From the NCBI GenBank assembly GCA_002722315.1, contig PBLG01000045.1, forward strand, positions 1 through 35,352: a stretch of DNA of 35,352 nt, read 5' to 3'. Position numbers and translations under genes: made by a program. Below are positions 1 to 9,615 of the stretch, piece by piece. Numbering within the stretch: the first letter of the stretch is position 1; each line of letters starts with the position of its first letter. The DNA comes from Lysobacterales bacterium (GTDB lineage: Bacteria > Pseudomonadota > Gammaproteobacteria > Xanthomonadales > Wenzhouxiangellaceae). The notes beneath the pieces were generated by a model that did not search any database, was not told the DNA's origin, and saw only the letters and a program-made list of their open reading frames with translations.

Positions 1-136
1 CCCAAATCAGGCTGTAGCCAGTCAGCGCACGGCGGAATGCCGCTATGCCATTGAAATAGAGACGTTTTATCGCAGCACTATCGGAGAACTTCAGTCTAGT
101 TTTACAGTCAATCAAGCGCGACCAGAGGAAAAGGAC

Positions 137-640
137 ATGAACCGACAACCGCTCGAAGGCTTCCGGATGCACAACCTGCGCGACGACCGGCAAGCGCCGC
201 TTGTCGAGAAGGTCGTCGAGCTCTGGACGACGCAGAAGGTATTGACCGAACCTCAGGCCAGAAAGCGCGCCGAGGAACTGTTGTTCGTAACCATGGACGA
301 GCAGAACGGCGACGTCGCGGGCGTCTGCACGACCTACCTGGGGACGCCGCCTGCGCTGAAGATGCCGCTGTGGCACTTCCGCACGTTCGTCGCGCCCGAC
401 TACCGGCAGAACGACGTGGCCTACCACCTGCTGCACCTGGCGATCGACTACCACGAGTCGCAATTCGTCGACGGCACCAACACGAGTGGCCGCGGGCTTT
501 ACATGGAAATCGAGAACCCGATCATCCAGCGCCACCGCAACGAGGCGGTCTGGCCGAGCTCGGGGATGGTATTCACCGGCTTCAACGCCCGCGGCGATCA
601 CTGCAGGGTACGTTATTTTCCAGGGGCCAGGATTTCCTGA
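137..640 (+). CDS. GNAT-like N-acetyltransferase fold protein, substrate unknown
   Basis: This gene encodes 167 residues. The ATG follows a strong ribosome binding site (AGGAAAAGGAC at 125-135). The centre (about residues 80-106) reads like the beta4-alpha3 part of a GNAT acyltransferase: a strand ending in FRTFVAPDYR, then a helix (NDVAYHLLHLAIDY). In true GNATs an R/Q-x-x-G-x-G/A loop binds acetyl-CoA here; the loop in this protein is degenerate (YRQNDVA), so catalysis is not assured. A later segment (YMEIENPIIQ) could be the beta5 strand. There is no signal peptide or membrane segment, so it is probably cytoplasmic. The next gene is convergent. I infer the fold only, and an uncharacterised conserved protein is equally acceptable. 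Confidence 0.6.
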   Translation: MNRQPLEGFRMHNLRDDRQAPLVEKVVELWTTQKVLTEPQARKRAEELLFVTMDEQNGDVAGVCTTYLGTPPALKMPLWHFRTFVAPDYRQNDVAYHLLHLAIDYHESQFVDGTNTSGRGLYMEIENPIIQRHRNEAVWPSSGMVFTGFNARGDHCRVRYFPGARIS

Positions 641-690
641 CCGGCTCGCCGATGCGCGCTACGCGCAGCGTTGTTCAGAGACCCCCAAGC

Positions 691-722
691 AAAAAAGCAA
701 ACGGCCGGGAAGACCCGGCCGC
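691..722 (-). terminator. Rho-independent terminator of the beta-helix gene
   Basis: An 8-bp GC stem (702-709 with 714-721, loop AAGA) is followed on the minus strand by a T run (A6 at 691-696 on the plus strand). It lies about 40 bp past the stop codon of the minus-strand beta-helix gene. Confidence 0.85.
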
Positions 723-760
723 TGCGCAAACACCCGAATTCGGGATCAGAGCCAGGCGCC

Positions 761-2485
761 CTAGGTTTCGGACCGTCGCCGGAAGCCGAACAAGCCGGCA
801 AGACCCAGCAGGCCGGCCATCAGCAGCAGACCGATCCGATCCATGACCGGCACGGCCACGGCCGGGGGCGGCGGCTCGATTACGCCACGCTCGACCGAAC
901 CGATATCGCAGGCACCGTTGAAGGGCCTGACCTGCCCGCCCTGATCGTCCGCGACCCCAGTCCCGCAACCGGCGGTTCCCGACGGGATCGCATCGAGCAG
1001 CGGACTGCCGACGCCCGGCAAATGGGTGAACGTCGGTCCACCGTTGTCGGCCAGCGGACCCAGAAGCGGATCCTGCCCGAGGAGGCCGGCGCTGGCGGCA
1101 TCGGAATTCAGCGTGCCCGTCGTCGAATCGACCCCGACCAGCGAGAACGACAGATCGGCCTGCTGGAAACTGGCTGGATTGAAGCCGATGTCGGGGTCGG
1201 TCGGCGCCGAGTTGCCCGCAATCACGCTCGCCGTGATCGGCAACGCGAAATCGGCCGAGATCCCCAGGCCCCCGATGTCCCCGGCGCTGTTGTCGGTGAT
1301 CGTCGTGAACTCGATTGCAAGGTTTCGCGCCTGCGTGCCGCGCTCCGGCTGTTGCGGTCCATCGGAGATGTCGCTGTAGATGACCAGGCCGCCGTTCAGC
1401 CCGCCCGAGGTGTTGCCGGAGATCGTGCTGTTCGTGACCAGCAGGTCGTACTTGGCTCGAAGCACGCCCGCGCCGCCGAACTGGACCGCGGAATTGCCCG
1501 AAATCGTGGACGAATCGACGAGGATGGCGCCGTCGTTGCCGTTGGCCAGCACGCCGCCGCCGAAAAATGCGTTGTTTCCGCTGATCGTCGAGCGGATGAT
1601 CTCGACGCCGCCGAACTGCGTGTACATTCCGGCGCCGCCGGCGTATCCGTAGTAGCCGCCCGGACCGTCTCCCCGCGTACCCCACGTCGACGCCCCGTCT
1701 CCGCGGGCGCCGCGCGCCGCCTCGAACTCGGCGCGGCGATCCGTGAGCTGGCGATCAGGCACGCCGGAACCCGTCGCGGCGTTGTTGCTGACGACGCTGT
1801 CGACCAGGCTGACGGTCCCCTCGAAACCGAAAACATTGATGCCGCCGCCCTCGACCCCCGCCGTATTCGACGAGATTTCGGTCCCGGAGAACGTGATGTC
1901 GCCGTACTTGGTGTCGCCATAAACGCCGCCGCCGGCGTAGAGCGCATCGTTGCCGCTGACCACGGAATCGTTGACGCTCAGGCTGCCGTACTCGCTGTAG
2001 AAGAACAAGCCGCCGCCGACCGCACCCGAATTGCCCGAGATTTCCGAGTCGTTGACCTCGAGATCGGACTCGATCGAGTACATACCGCCGCCGGCGCCGA
2101 TCTGGCTGATGCCGCGCAGGGGTTGCGTCGACTCGCCGTTGCCGCCGGTGATCGTCAGGTCGTTCAGCGTGACGTCGGAGTAGTAGATCGCCAGGGCGCG
2201 GGAGTTGCCGCCGGCATCCAGCGTGGCGCCCGCACCGTTGATGGTGATCTCGTCGTCATCGATTTCCAGCTGACCCGACGTGATCGAAATGGTCTGCCCG
2301 GAAACCGTGGACAGGTCGATGACGTCGGCCTCGGCGTTCGAATTCGCCTGTACCAGCGCATCGCGAAGGCTGCCGGCACCGGAATCGTTGGTATTGGTGA
2401 CGTTGAAAGTGGCTGCCCCGGCCTGGCCGGCGGCAAGTGCCGTGCAGATGGCCGCGGCGAGCGCGGTCTTGCTGTATGAGTTCAA
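761..2485 (-). CDS. Secreted right-handed beta-helix protein with IPTL-CTERM-like sorting tail
   Basis: The protein has 574 residues. The N-terminus is a signal peptide with cleavage near AGA/ATFNV, followed by the NTNDSGAGSLRDAL motif that opens many choice-of-anchor / polymorphic-outer-membrane-like beta-helix proteins. Repeated segments of the type V-x-D-S-x-(I/V)-S-G-N-x-A-x-x-G-G-G then run from about residue 110 to 430, each a likely coil of a parallel beta-helix. The end has a VPVMDR motif, a hydrophobic helix and an FRRR basic tail, matching the IPTL-CTERM layout, a family normally processed by exosortase H; no exosortase lies in this window. Translation appears to start at TTG (2485), because no ATG is in frame nearby and an AGGGGA box sits about 7 bp upstream. 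Likely exported and surface-associated. A hairpin terminator follows. Confidence 0.85.
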   Translation of the reverse strand: MNSYSKTALAAAICTALAAGQAGAATFNVTNTNDSGAGSLRDALVQANSNAEADVIDLSTVSGQTISITSGQLEIDDDEITINGAGATLDAGGNSRALAIYYSDVTLNDLTITGGNGESTQPLRGISQIGAGGGMYSIESDLEVNDSEISGNSGAVGGGLFFYSEYGSLSVNDSVVSGNDALYAGGGVYGDTKYGDITFSGTEISSNTAGVEGGGINVFGFEGTVSLVDSVVSNNAATGSGVPDRQLTDRRAEFEAARGARGDGASTWGTRGDGPGGYYGYAGGAGMYTQFGGVEIIRSTISGNNAFFGGGVLANGNDGAILVDSSTISGNSAVQFGGAGVLRAKYDLLVTNSTISGNTSGGLNGGLVIYSDISDGPQQPERGTQARNLAIEFTTITDNSAGDIGGLGISADFALPITASVIAGNSAPTDPDIGFNPASFQQADLSFSLVGVDSTTGTLNSDAASAGLLGQDPLLGPLADNGGPTFTHLPGVGSPLLDAIPSGTAGCGTGVADDQGGQVRPFNGACDIGSVERGVIEPPPPAVAVPVMDRIGLLLMAGLLGLAGLFGFRRRSET

Positions 2486-2661
2486 TTCGGATCCCCTGGT
2501 AATTCAATTGAATTTCTGATGAATCGTTTGCCCGCTGGACCACGGAATGTGCTCGCGGTCACGAGCCGCAACTCTACACGCGATGAACCGGAACGATCAA
2601 TCCGGTTTCGCGGCGGGTCGAATCCATCGACCTCGGAACTCGACCCTTGCGCCTGTGTACG

Positions 2662-2724
2662 AAAAAACGAACGGCGGCGCGCCAGCCGGGGCCCTTTCGC
2701 GGTGTTGCACCGATAGGGCCCCGG
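2662..2724 (-). terminator. Probable terminator after the first DUF3192 gene
   Basis: A perfect 10-bp stem (2686-2695 with 2715-2724) carries an imperfect lower extension. It is followed on the minus strand by a T6 run (A6 at 2662-2667). It lies just beyond the stop of the minus-strand lipoprotein gene. Confidence 0.65.
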
Positions 2725-2738
2725 CCGTCGCGGCGCGG

Positions 2739-3134
2739 TCAGTCGACTTCGGCCAGGGTCCGGCCCGTGACGTCGAACCATGCCGATTCGCCCCAGCCCA
2801 CCAACTGGCCGTCGGCAAATACCAGCGGCGTGGTCTCGTTGCGCGAGGTCACGCCGTCGCCCTCGACGCGCTGGGTCCGGTAGAACAGCACCCGGTGGGC
2901 CACGCCGTCGACCATGAACGCCTCGCTGAAGTCGGCTTCGTGCGGCATCGCCAGCTGCACCTCCCGGATACCCATCCCCATCAGGAGCGAGTCGATCGCG
3001 CGCCTGTTGTCGCGCTCGATTTCAGCCCAGCGGGAGTCGCGGGACTCGGGTCCGTCGTTGCCGATTGCCACGACGCAACCCGACAGCCAGACTGCAAGAA
3101 ATACAAGAACCAATAGACGGGTCGACTGCTGCAT
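2739..3134 (-). CDS. DUF3192 family lipoprotein, copy 1
   Basis: A 131-residue protein. The N-terminus is a lipoprotein signal ending in WLSGC, so Cys20 is the predicted lipidated residue. The mature part carries the DUF3192-type core: a helix with RRAIDSLLMGMGIREVQLAMPHEADFSEAF, then VLFYRTQR, then TTPLVF-x-DGQLVGWGE. This resembles small SmpA/BamE-like folds, where a G-M-x-x-x-x-V-x-x-x-M helix precedes strands. Its function is unknown. The start ATG has an AAGGA box. It is about 60% identical by eye to the lipoprotein at 5807-6202 on the other side of the subtilisin gene, so the two are paralogues. It is divergent from the subtilisin gene and shares its upstream region. Confidence 0.85.
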   Translation of the reverse strand: MQQSTRLLVLVFLAVWLSGCVVAIGNDGPESRDSRWAEIERDNRRAIDSLLMGMGIREVQLAMPHEADFSEAFMVDGVAHRVLFYRTQRVEGDGVTSRNETTPLVFADGQLVGWGESAWFDVTGRTLAEVD

Positions 3135-3631
3135 GCGAATAATCCTTGTTGAATTGTTATTGAGAGCGGAGCCTGAATTATCCCGACAAAAGCTGAACGG
3201 CGCCTGAGCGAGAAGTCATGAATCGCGTGCGATCCTGCCGCTCCGACACCGCCCTGGCGGCGTCGACCAGTCGTTCGATCTTTCGTCGGATTCTGGCTTC
3301 CAGCCTGGTCGGGCGGTTTCGGACCGTAAGAAGGAATCGTAAAAACAACACCTTGCAGCCGAACCAACCGAAGCACTTGACAAAACCCTCACGCGCTGTT
3401 CACCCTGAAAACAAGGCCGTGCCAGAAGTCATGGTCGCGCGATCCGGAATCGACCGCCGAGGGAGGGCGGAGCGGTTTCGTCGTGCAGGCATGCAGGCAG
3501 CCGGATCCCGGGCTCGTCGCCCGGCAGGAAGCGCAGCGTTCGACCCCGTTGGTCCGGCCCGCACCAGGGCTCGCCCATCCGAACGACTGAGCGCCCAACC
3601 CAAAAAATCGAAAAAGAGGAGCACATTCGGA
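3135..3631. other. 497-bp intergenic region between DUF3192 copy 1 and the subtilisin gene
   Basis: This spacer separates two divergent genes and must hold both promoters. An open frame runs through it into the subtilisin gene, but its translation (Arg/Ser-rich, no signal peptide) looks non-coding. A TTGACA box occurs at 3377-3382 but lacks a convincing -10 box 17 bp later. I see no other gene here. Confidence 0.5.
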
Positions 3632-5692
3632 ATGAATCGAGTCAACAGGAAGCTGGCGGCCCTGATCGGCGCCATCGGAACCATAGCCTGCGCGGCCAGC
3701 GCGTCGGCAGACGACAATCGCTGGATCATCCAGTTCGCGCCAGGCCAGGCCGGTAACGGCGCCGCGGCGGTCCAGGCCGCCGGCGGCAGGATCGAGGTCG
3801 ACCTGACCGGCGAGTCCGTCAACGCCATGGCGATCACGATCCCGGAAGCCGCGCTGAACGGCCTGCGCAACAACCCGAACATCGTCAATATCGAACCCGA
3901 TTCGCGTGTCTACCCGATGGCCGAGACCGTCCCGTTCGGCATCACCATGACCCAGTCCGACCTGGTCAGCGACGCCAACGCCGGTGCGTTCAACGTCTGC
4001 ATCATCGACTCGGGCTATCACATCGGCCACTTCGACCTGCAGGACACCAATGTGATCGGCCTGCAGCTTTCGGGCAGCGGCGACCCGTTCATCGACTCCT
4101 GCGGACACGGCACGCACGTAGCCGGCACCATCGCGGCGCTGAACAACGGCGACGGCGTGATCGGCGTGCTGCCCAGCGGCAACATCACCCTGACCATCGC
4201 CAAGATCTTCGGCGACGACAGCTGGACCTCCGGTTCCTGCGGCTACAGCTACACCTCCAGCGTCATCGACGCGGCATTTGCCTGCCGCGACGCCGGCGCC
4301 AACGTGATCAACATGAGCCTCGGCGGCGGCGGCGCTTCGAGCGTTGCCGAACAAGGCTTCCAGGACCTGCTCGACCAGGGCGTCCTGTCCATCGCCGCGG
4401 CCGGCAACGACGGCACCACGACGCTGAGCTATCCGGCCAGCTATCCTGCGGTCGTCTCGGTTGCCGCCATCGACGAAAACAAGGCGGTCGCGGACTTCTC
4501 GCAGAAAAACAGCGCGGTCGAATTGTCGGGCCCCGGCGTCGGCGTGTTGAGCACGGTCCCGACCATCAGCGCGAACGCCGAAGTCGACGGCACCGGCTAT
4601 TCGGTAGCGTCCTTCGACCGCGCGGCGGTCACCACCGCCAGCGGCAGCCTTGTGTTCGGCGGTTTGTGCGACAGCGCCGGCAACTGGAACGGCAATACCG
4701 TGCTGTGCGAGCGCGGCAGTATCTCGTTCAGCGACAAGGTGGCGAATGTAGAGGCCGGCGGCGGCGATGCAGCCATCATCTACAACAACGTCTCCGGCAG
4801 CTTCCTCGGCACGCTTGACTGCAAAGGCCCATCGTTCCGGGCCTGTTCGAACATCCCGGCGGTCAGCATGAGCCAGGCCGACGGGCAGTTCCTGGCAGCC
4901 AACAAGATCGGCGCCAGCGCGACGGTTTCGACGCAGACGACCGCGCCGGCCGACGGCTACGAGTTCTTCAACGGCACGTCGATGGCCACCCCGCACGTCG
5001 CGGGCGTCGCCGCGCTGGTCTGGAGCCAGGTGCCGACCGCAAGCGCAACCGACATCCGCAACGCACTGGCGGCTACCGCCGAAGACCTCGGAAGTGCCGG
5101 TCGCGACAACAGCTACGGCTTCGGGCTCGTCCAGGCTGCCGACGCGGTTGCCTTCCTGGGCGGCGGTGGTGGCGGCGGTGGCGGCAATACCGCACCGACG
5201 GCATCGTTCTCGTTCAGCTGCACCGAACTGGCATGCAGCTTCGACGGCAGCGGTTCCAGCGACAGCGACGGCACCATCGCCGGCTACAGCTGGAGCTTCG
5301 GCGACGGCAATTCGGCCAGCGGGGCCACCGCCAGCAACACCTACGCCAACGACGGCAGCTACACGGTCACGCTGACGGTCACCGACGATGCCGGCGCCAC
5401 CGGCTCCAGCAGCCAGACGGTCACCGTGGCCGCCAACACAGGCGGTGGCGCAGACGTAACCCTGTCGGCCAACGGCTACAAGGACAAGGGCCGCTGGACG
5501 GCCGACCTGAGCTGGAGCGGCGCCACGACGAACAACGTCGACATCTATCGCGACGGCGGCCTGTTGACCACCACTGCCAACGACGGCGCCTACACCGACG
5601 CGACGTCGCTCAAGGGCGGCGGCAGCCTCACCTACCAGGTCTGCGAAGCCGGCAGCAGCGTATGTTCCGACAGTGTCACGGTGATCTTCTGA
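3632..5692 (+). CDS. Secreted S8 (subtilisin) serine protease with PA insert, PKD and FN3-like C-terminal domains
   Basis: The ATG at 3632 has an AAGAGGA box (3613-3620) and gives 686 residues with a signal peptide (cleavage near ASA/DD). The layout is: an I9-like propeptide (about 30-95); a peptidase with catalytic Asp126 (IIDSGY), His159 (GHGTHVAGT), oxyanion Asn259 (AAGN) and Ser450 (GTSMATPH); a protease-associated insert between Asn259 and Ser450 (about 340-430); a Gly linker (510-518); a PKD domain (about 521-600, with YSWSFGDG); and a final fibronectin-III-like domain (about 606-686, with VDIYRDG). All catalytic residues are present. It is probably secreted or cell-surface. Flanking DUF3192 lipoproteins suggest a conserved trio. 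A longer in-frame ORF starts at 3218, but that extension would place the signal peptide internally. Confidence 0.95.
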   Translation: MNRVNRKLAALIGAIGTIACAASASADDNRWIIQFAPGQAGNGAAAVQAAGGRIEVDLTGESVNAMAITIPEAALNGLRNNPNIVNIEPDSRVYPMAETVPFGITMTQSDLVSDANAGAFNVCIIDSGYHIGHFDLQDTNVIGLQLSGSGDPFIDSCGHGTHVAGTIAALNNGDGVIGVLPSGNITLTIAKIFGDDSWTSGSCGYSYTSSVIDAAFACRDAGANVINMSLGGGGASSVAEQGFQDLLDQGVLSIAAAGNDGTTTLSYPASYPAVVSVAAIDENKAVADFSQKNSAVELSGPGVGVLSTVPTISANAEVDGTGYSVASFDRAAVTTASGSLVFGGLCDSAGNWNGNTVLCERGSISFSDKVANVEAGGGDAAIIYNNVSGSFLGTLDCKGPSFRACSNIPAVSMSQADGQFLAANKIGASATVSTQTTAPADGYEFFNGTSMATPHVAGVAALVWSQVPTASATDIRNALAATAEDLGSAGRDNSYGFGLVQAADAVAFLGGGGGGGGGNTAPTASFSFSCTELACSFDGSGSSDSDGTIAGYSWSFGDGNSASGATASNTYANDGSYTVTLTVTDDAGATGSSSQTVTVAANTGGGADVTLSANGYKDKGRWTADLSWSGATTNNVDIYRDGGLLTTTANDGAYTDATSLKGGGSLTYQVCEAGSSVCSDSVTVIF

Positions 5693-5724
5693 TCGCCTGA
5701 CGACAAGTCTGCTCTAGTAAAAGC

Positions 5725-5760
5725 AAGGCCCGTGCCGCCAGTCGGCACGGGCCTTTTCTT
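5725..5760. terminator. Bidirectional terminator between the protease and DUF3192 copy 2
   Basis: A 13-bp stem (5725-5737 with 5743-5755) has a 5-base loop and is followed by TTTTCTT on the plus strand. On the minus strand a weaker T-rich stretch (complement of AGTAAAAGC) follows. It serves the convergent protease and lipoprotein genes. Confidence 0.85.
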
Positions 5761-5806
5761 GTCCACCCTCCGGGCGATCGGACTGCGCTACCGAGACGGG
5801 CCGGAC

Positions 5807-6202
5807 TCAATCCCCGGCCAGCGGCCGGCCGGTCAGCTCGAACCAGGCCGTTTCCCCCCAGCCAGTCAATTCACCATTTCTGAATACAAGCGGCGTGGTT
5901 TCGTCACGCGTCGTCACGCCGTCACGCGTAACCGGCTGCGTGCGATAGAACAACGCCCGATACGACGCGCCGTCGACGGTAAAGGCCTCGCTGAAGTCCG
6001 GTTCATGCGGCATCACCGCCTGGACTTCGCGCAAGCCCATGCCGAGCCTGAGAGATTCCAGCGCGAGCCGATTATCGCGTTCGGCCGCCACCAGTCGCCC
6101 GTCGCGACCGTCGGCGCCGTCCTTGCCTGAAACCTGGATACTGCACCCGGCCAGCGCCAGGAGGGAAACCGCAAGAGTTGCCAGGCGAATCGGTGCAAAC
6201 AT
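5807..6202 (-). CDS. DUF3192 family lipoprotein, copy 2
   Basis: A 131-residue paralogue of the lipoprotein at 2739-3134, of identical length. The signal ends in LALAGC, so the lipidated Cys is residue 19. The conserved core LRLGMGLREVQAVMPHEPDF, then ALFYRTQ, then ETTPLVF and LTGWGETAW aligns without gaps to copy 1. Only the linker after the lipobox and the extreme C-terminus differ much. The start ATG follows AAGGAGAATTCC. Function unknown; by location it should sit in the outer or inner membrane facing the periplasm. The two copies bracketing a secreted protease suggest a role in its maturation, export or inhibition, but that is inference. Confidence 0.85.
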   Translation of the reverse strand: MFAPIRLATLAVSLLALAGCSIQVSGKDGADGRDGRLVAAERDNRLALESLRLGMGLREVQAVMPHEPDFSEAFTVDGASYRALFYRTQPVTRDGVTTRDETTPLVFRNGELTGWGETAWFELTGRPLAGD

Positions 6203-6294
6203 TCAGGAATTCTCCTTGTTCCAGATCGCAGGAATTATCTGTCAAAGACGTGAAACGCACCCGCGGGGGGAGCCTCGGCGACCAAACATTGGGC

Positions 6295-6324
6295 AAAAAA
6301 AGGCCCACCCAAACGGGCAGGCCC
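6295..6324 (-). terminator. Rho-independent terminator of glnK-amtB
   Basis: On the minus strand a 9-bp stem with two G-U wobbles (6302-6310 paired with 6315-6323) is followed by a T7 run (A7 at 6295-6301). It lies about 50 bp after the amtB stop. Confidence 0.8.
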
Positions 6325-6375
6325 AAGGAAAACGGCGCGGAGGGTGACCGCAACGCCGCTTCGGGGTAGACGTGG

Positions 6376-7617
6376 CTAATCTCCTCCGTGGGCAAAGTCC
6401 GGATACGCTTCCATCCCGCACTCGGCAAAATCCAGCCCCGCCCGCTCGTCGTCCGGATTCACCCGAATCCCCATCGTCATGCGCAGCACCGCCCAGACGA
6501 TCAGACTGAACACGAACACGAATCCGCCGATCGCGCCTATTCCGGCCAGCTGCGACATCAGCGAGGCGTCCGGGTTGGCGATCGGGACGACCAGCAGGCC
6601 GAAAATGCCGCAGGTCCCGTGCACCGAGATCGCACCGACCGGGTCGTCGATGCGGACGCGATCGAACGCGATGATGGAGAACACCACGAGGACGCCCCCG
6701 ACCAGTCCGATGCAAATGGCCAGCAGCGGGCTCGGCGCCAGCGGGCCCGCGGTGATCGAGACCAGCCCGGCCAGCGCGCCGTTGAGCGCCATGGTCAGGT
6801 CGGCCTTGCCGAACGTCAGGCGCGCGGCCAGCAGCGCGGCGACCAGGCCGGCCGCGGCGGCCAGGTTGGTGTTGACGAACACCTTCGCGACGTTGTTGGC
6901 CGAGCCGACGTCGGAGATGATCAATTCCGAACCGCCGTTGAAGCCGAACCAGCCCATCCAGAGAATGAACATGCCGAGCGTGGCCAAAGGCAGGTTGGCG
7001 CCCGGCAGCGCTCGGGCGCGGCCGTCTGCGGTGTACTTGCCCTGGCGCGGGCCGAGCAGAAGCACACCGGCCAGCGCGGCGAAAGCGCCGGCCATGTGCA
7101 CGATGCCGCCGCCGGCGTAGTCGGAGTAGCCGATCGCCGAAAGGAAGCCGCCGCCCCAGGACCAGTAGCCCTGCCAGGGATAGATGACGCCCGTCATGAC
7201 GACCGAGAAGGCCAGGAACGACCACAGCTTCATGCGTTCGGCCACCGCGCCGGAAACGATCGACATGGCGGTGGCTACGAACACCACCTGGAACATGAAA
7301 TCGGCCATGGCCGAGTAGGTGATCTCGCTGCCGGCCGCGGTGACCGCCTCGGCGGTATTGTCGGCGCCCAGCCCGAAGCCGATGCCGGGCCAGAAGGCGT
7401 TGACCCCTTCGCCCGGATACATCAGCTGGTAGCCGACCAGGAAGTACATCAGGCATGCAATGGCATACAGCGCAACGTTCTTGGTCAGGATCTCGACCGT
7501 GTTGCGTGCGCGCACCAGTCCGGCCTCGAGCATGGTGAAGCCGGCCGCCATCCACATCACGAACGCGGCGCAGACCAGCAGGTAGAAAGTATTGAGTGCG
7601 TATTCGATTTCGGTCAT
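6376..7617 (-). CDS. amtB: Ammonium transporter AmtB
   Basis: A 413-residue inner-membrane ammonium channel of the Amt/Mep/Rh family with about eleven membrane helices, the usual length. The twin pore histidines are visible: His174 in GGGIVHMAGA and His333 in ISVHGTCGIFG. The motif GSELIISDVGSANNVAKVFVNTNLAAAAG is a slightly unusual version of the family's D-x-x-x-x-x-x-x-x-N-x-x-T region. The C-terminal cytoplasmic tail that contacts GlnK is present but short. It lies 36 bp downstream of glnK in the same orientation, the standard glnK-amtB operon, with its own terminator after it. Expression should follow the sigma-54/NtrC control region upstream of glnK. Confidence 0.96.
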   Translation of the reverse strand: MTEIEYALNTFYLLVCAAFVMWMAAGFTMLEAGLVRARNTVEILTKNVALYAIACLMYFLVGYQLMYPGEGVNAFWPGIGFGLGADNTAEAVTAAGSEITYSAMADFMFQVVFVATAMSIVSGAVAERMKLWSFLAFSVVMTGVIYPWQGYWSWGGGFLSAIGYSDYAGGGIVHMAGAFAALAGVLLLGPRQGKYTADGRARALPGANLPLATLGMFILWMGWFGFNGGSELIISDVGSANNVAKVFVNTNLAAAAGLVAALLAARLTFGKADLTMALNGALAGLVSITAGPLAPSPLLAICIGLVGGVLVVFSIIAFDRVRIDDPVGAISVHGTCGIFGLLVVPIANPDASLMSQLAGIGAIGGFVFVFSLIVWAVLRMTMGIRVNPDDERAGLDFAECGMEAYPDFAHGGD

Positions 7618-7653
7618 GGTTTTTCCTCAACCCGAGTGATGCGTGGTCCGGCG

Positions 7654-8001
<348 letters not shown>

Positions 8002-8024
8002 TCATGCGGATGACTACAAGCCAT

Positions 8025-8042
8025 TTGCAAGAGCGGTGCCAA
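8025..8042 (-). promoter_or_regulatory. Sigma-54 promoter of glnK-amtB
   Basis: Read on the minus strand: TTGGCACCGCTCTTGCAA. The -24 TGGCAC and -12 TTGCA elements have the canonical 5-bp spacing. The transcription start is predicted near 8013, about 20 bp before the glnK ATG. Confidence 0.93.
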
Positions 8043-8106
8043 CACCGGGAGCGGCTACAGGTTATTGATTCGACTCGGAATGAACGACTTCAGAAAACAG
8101 GGCGAC

Positions 8107-8121
8107 GCACCAGGCTGGTGC
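8107..8121. promoter_or_regulatory. NtrC binding site (proximal)
   Basis: GCACCAGGCTGGTGC is a perfect palindrome apart from its centre and matches the NtrC consensus GCACCA-N3/5-TGGTGC. Its centre is about 100 bp upstream of the predicted glnK start, a typical enhancer position. Confidence 0.9.
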
Positions 8122-8138
8122 GCCCCGGCCCACGCCGC

Positions 8139-8153
8139 GCACCATGCTGGTGC
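8139..8153. promoter_or_regulatory. NtrC binding site (distal)
   Basis: GCACCATGCTGGTGC has the same arms as the proximal site. The centres are 32 bp apart, three helical turns, so both dimers face the same side of the DNA. This mirrors the enhancer spacing of E. coli glnAp2. Confidence 0.9.
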
Positions 8154-8175
8154 CGTCGTCGACCGCCTTGCGAGA

Positions 8176-9567
<1,392 letters not shown>

Positions 9568-9615
9568 CTCGAATCGTTCATGTTGGATCGTTCATGGTCA
9601 CTCGATTATCCCGGA

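Noticed and set aside
671..2479. 602-residue open frame on the plus strand
   Set aside because: It is a mirror of the beta-helix gene, whose signal peptide, repeats and sorting tail are on the other strand.
3377..3405. TTGACA box as promoter of the subtilisin gene
   Set aside because: The hexamer at the correct spacing (TCACCC) is a poor -10 box.
3218..3631. N-terminal extension of the subtilisin frame
   Set aside because: It would put the signal peptide 138 residues inside the protein; the ATG at 3632 has a good ribosome binding site.
3389..4996. 535-residue open frame on the minus strand
   Set aside because: It is antisense to the subtilisin gene, which has a full catalytic set and signal peptide.
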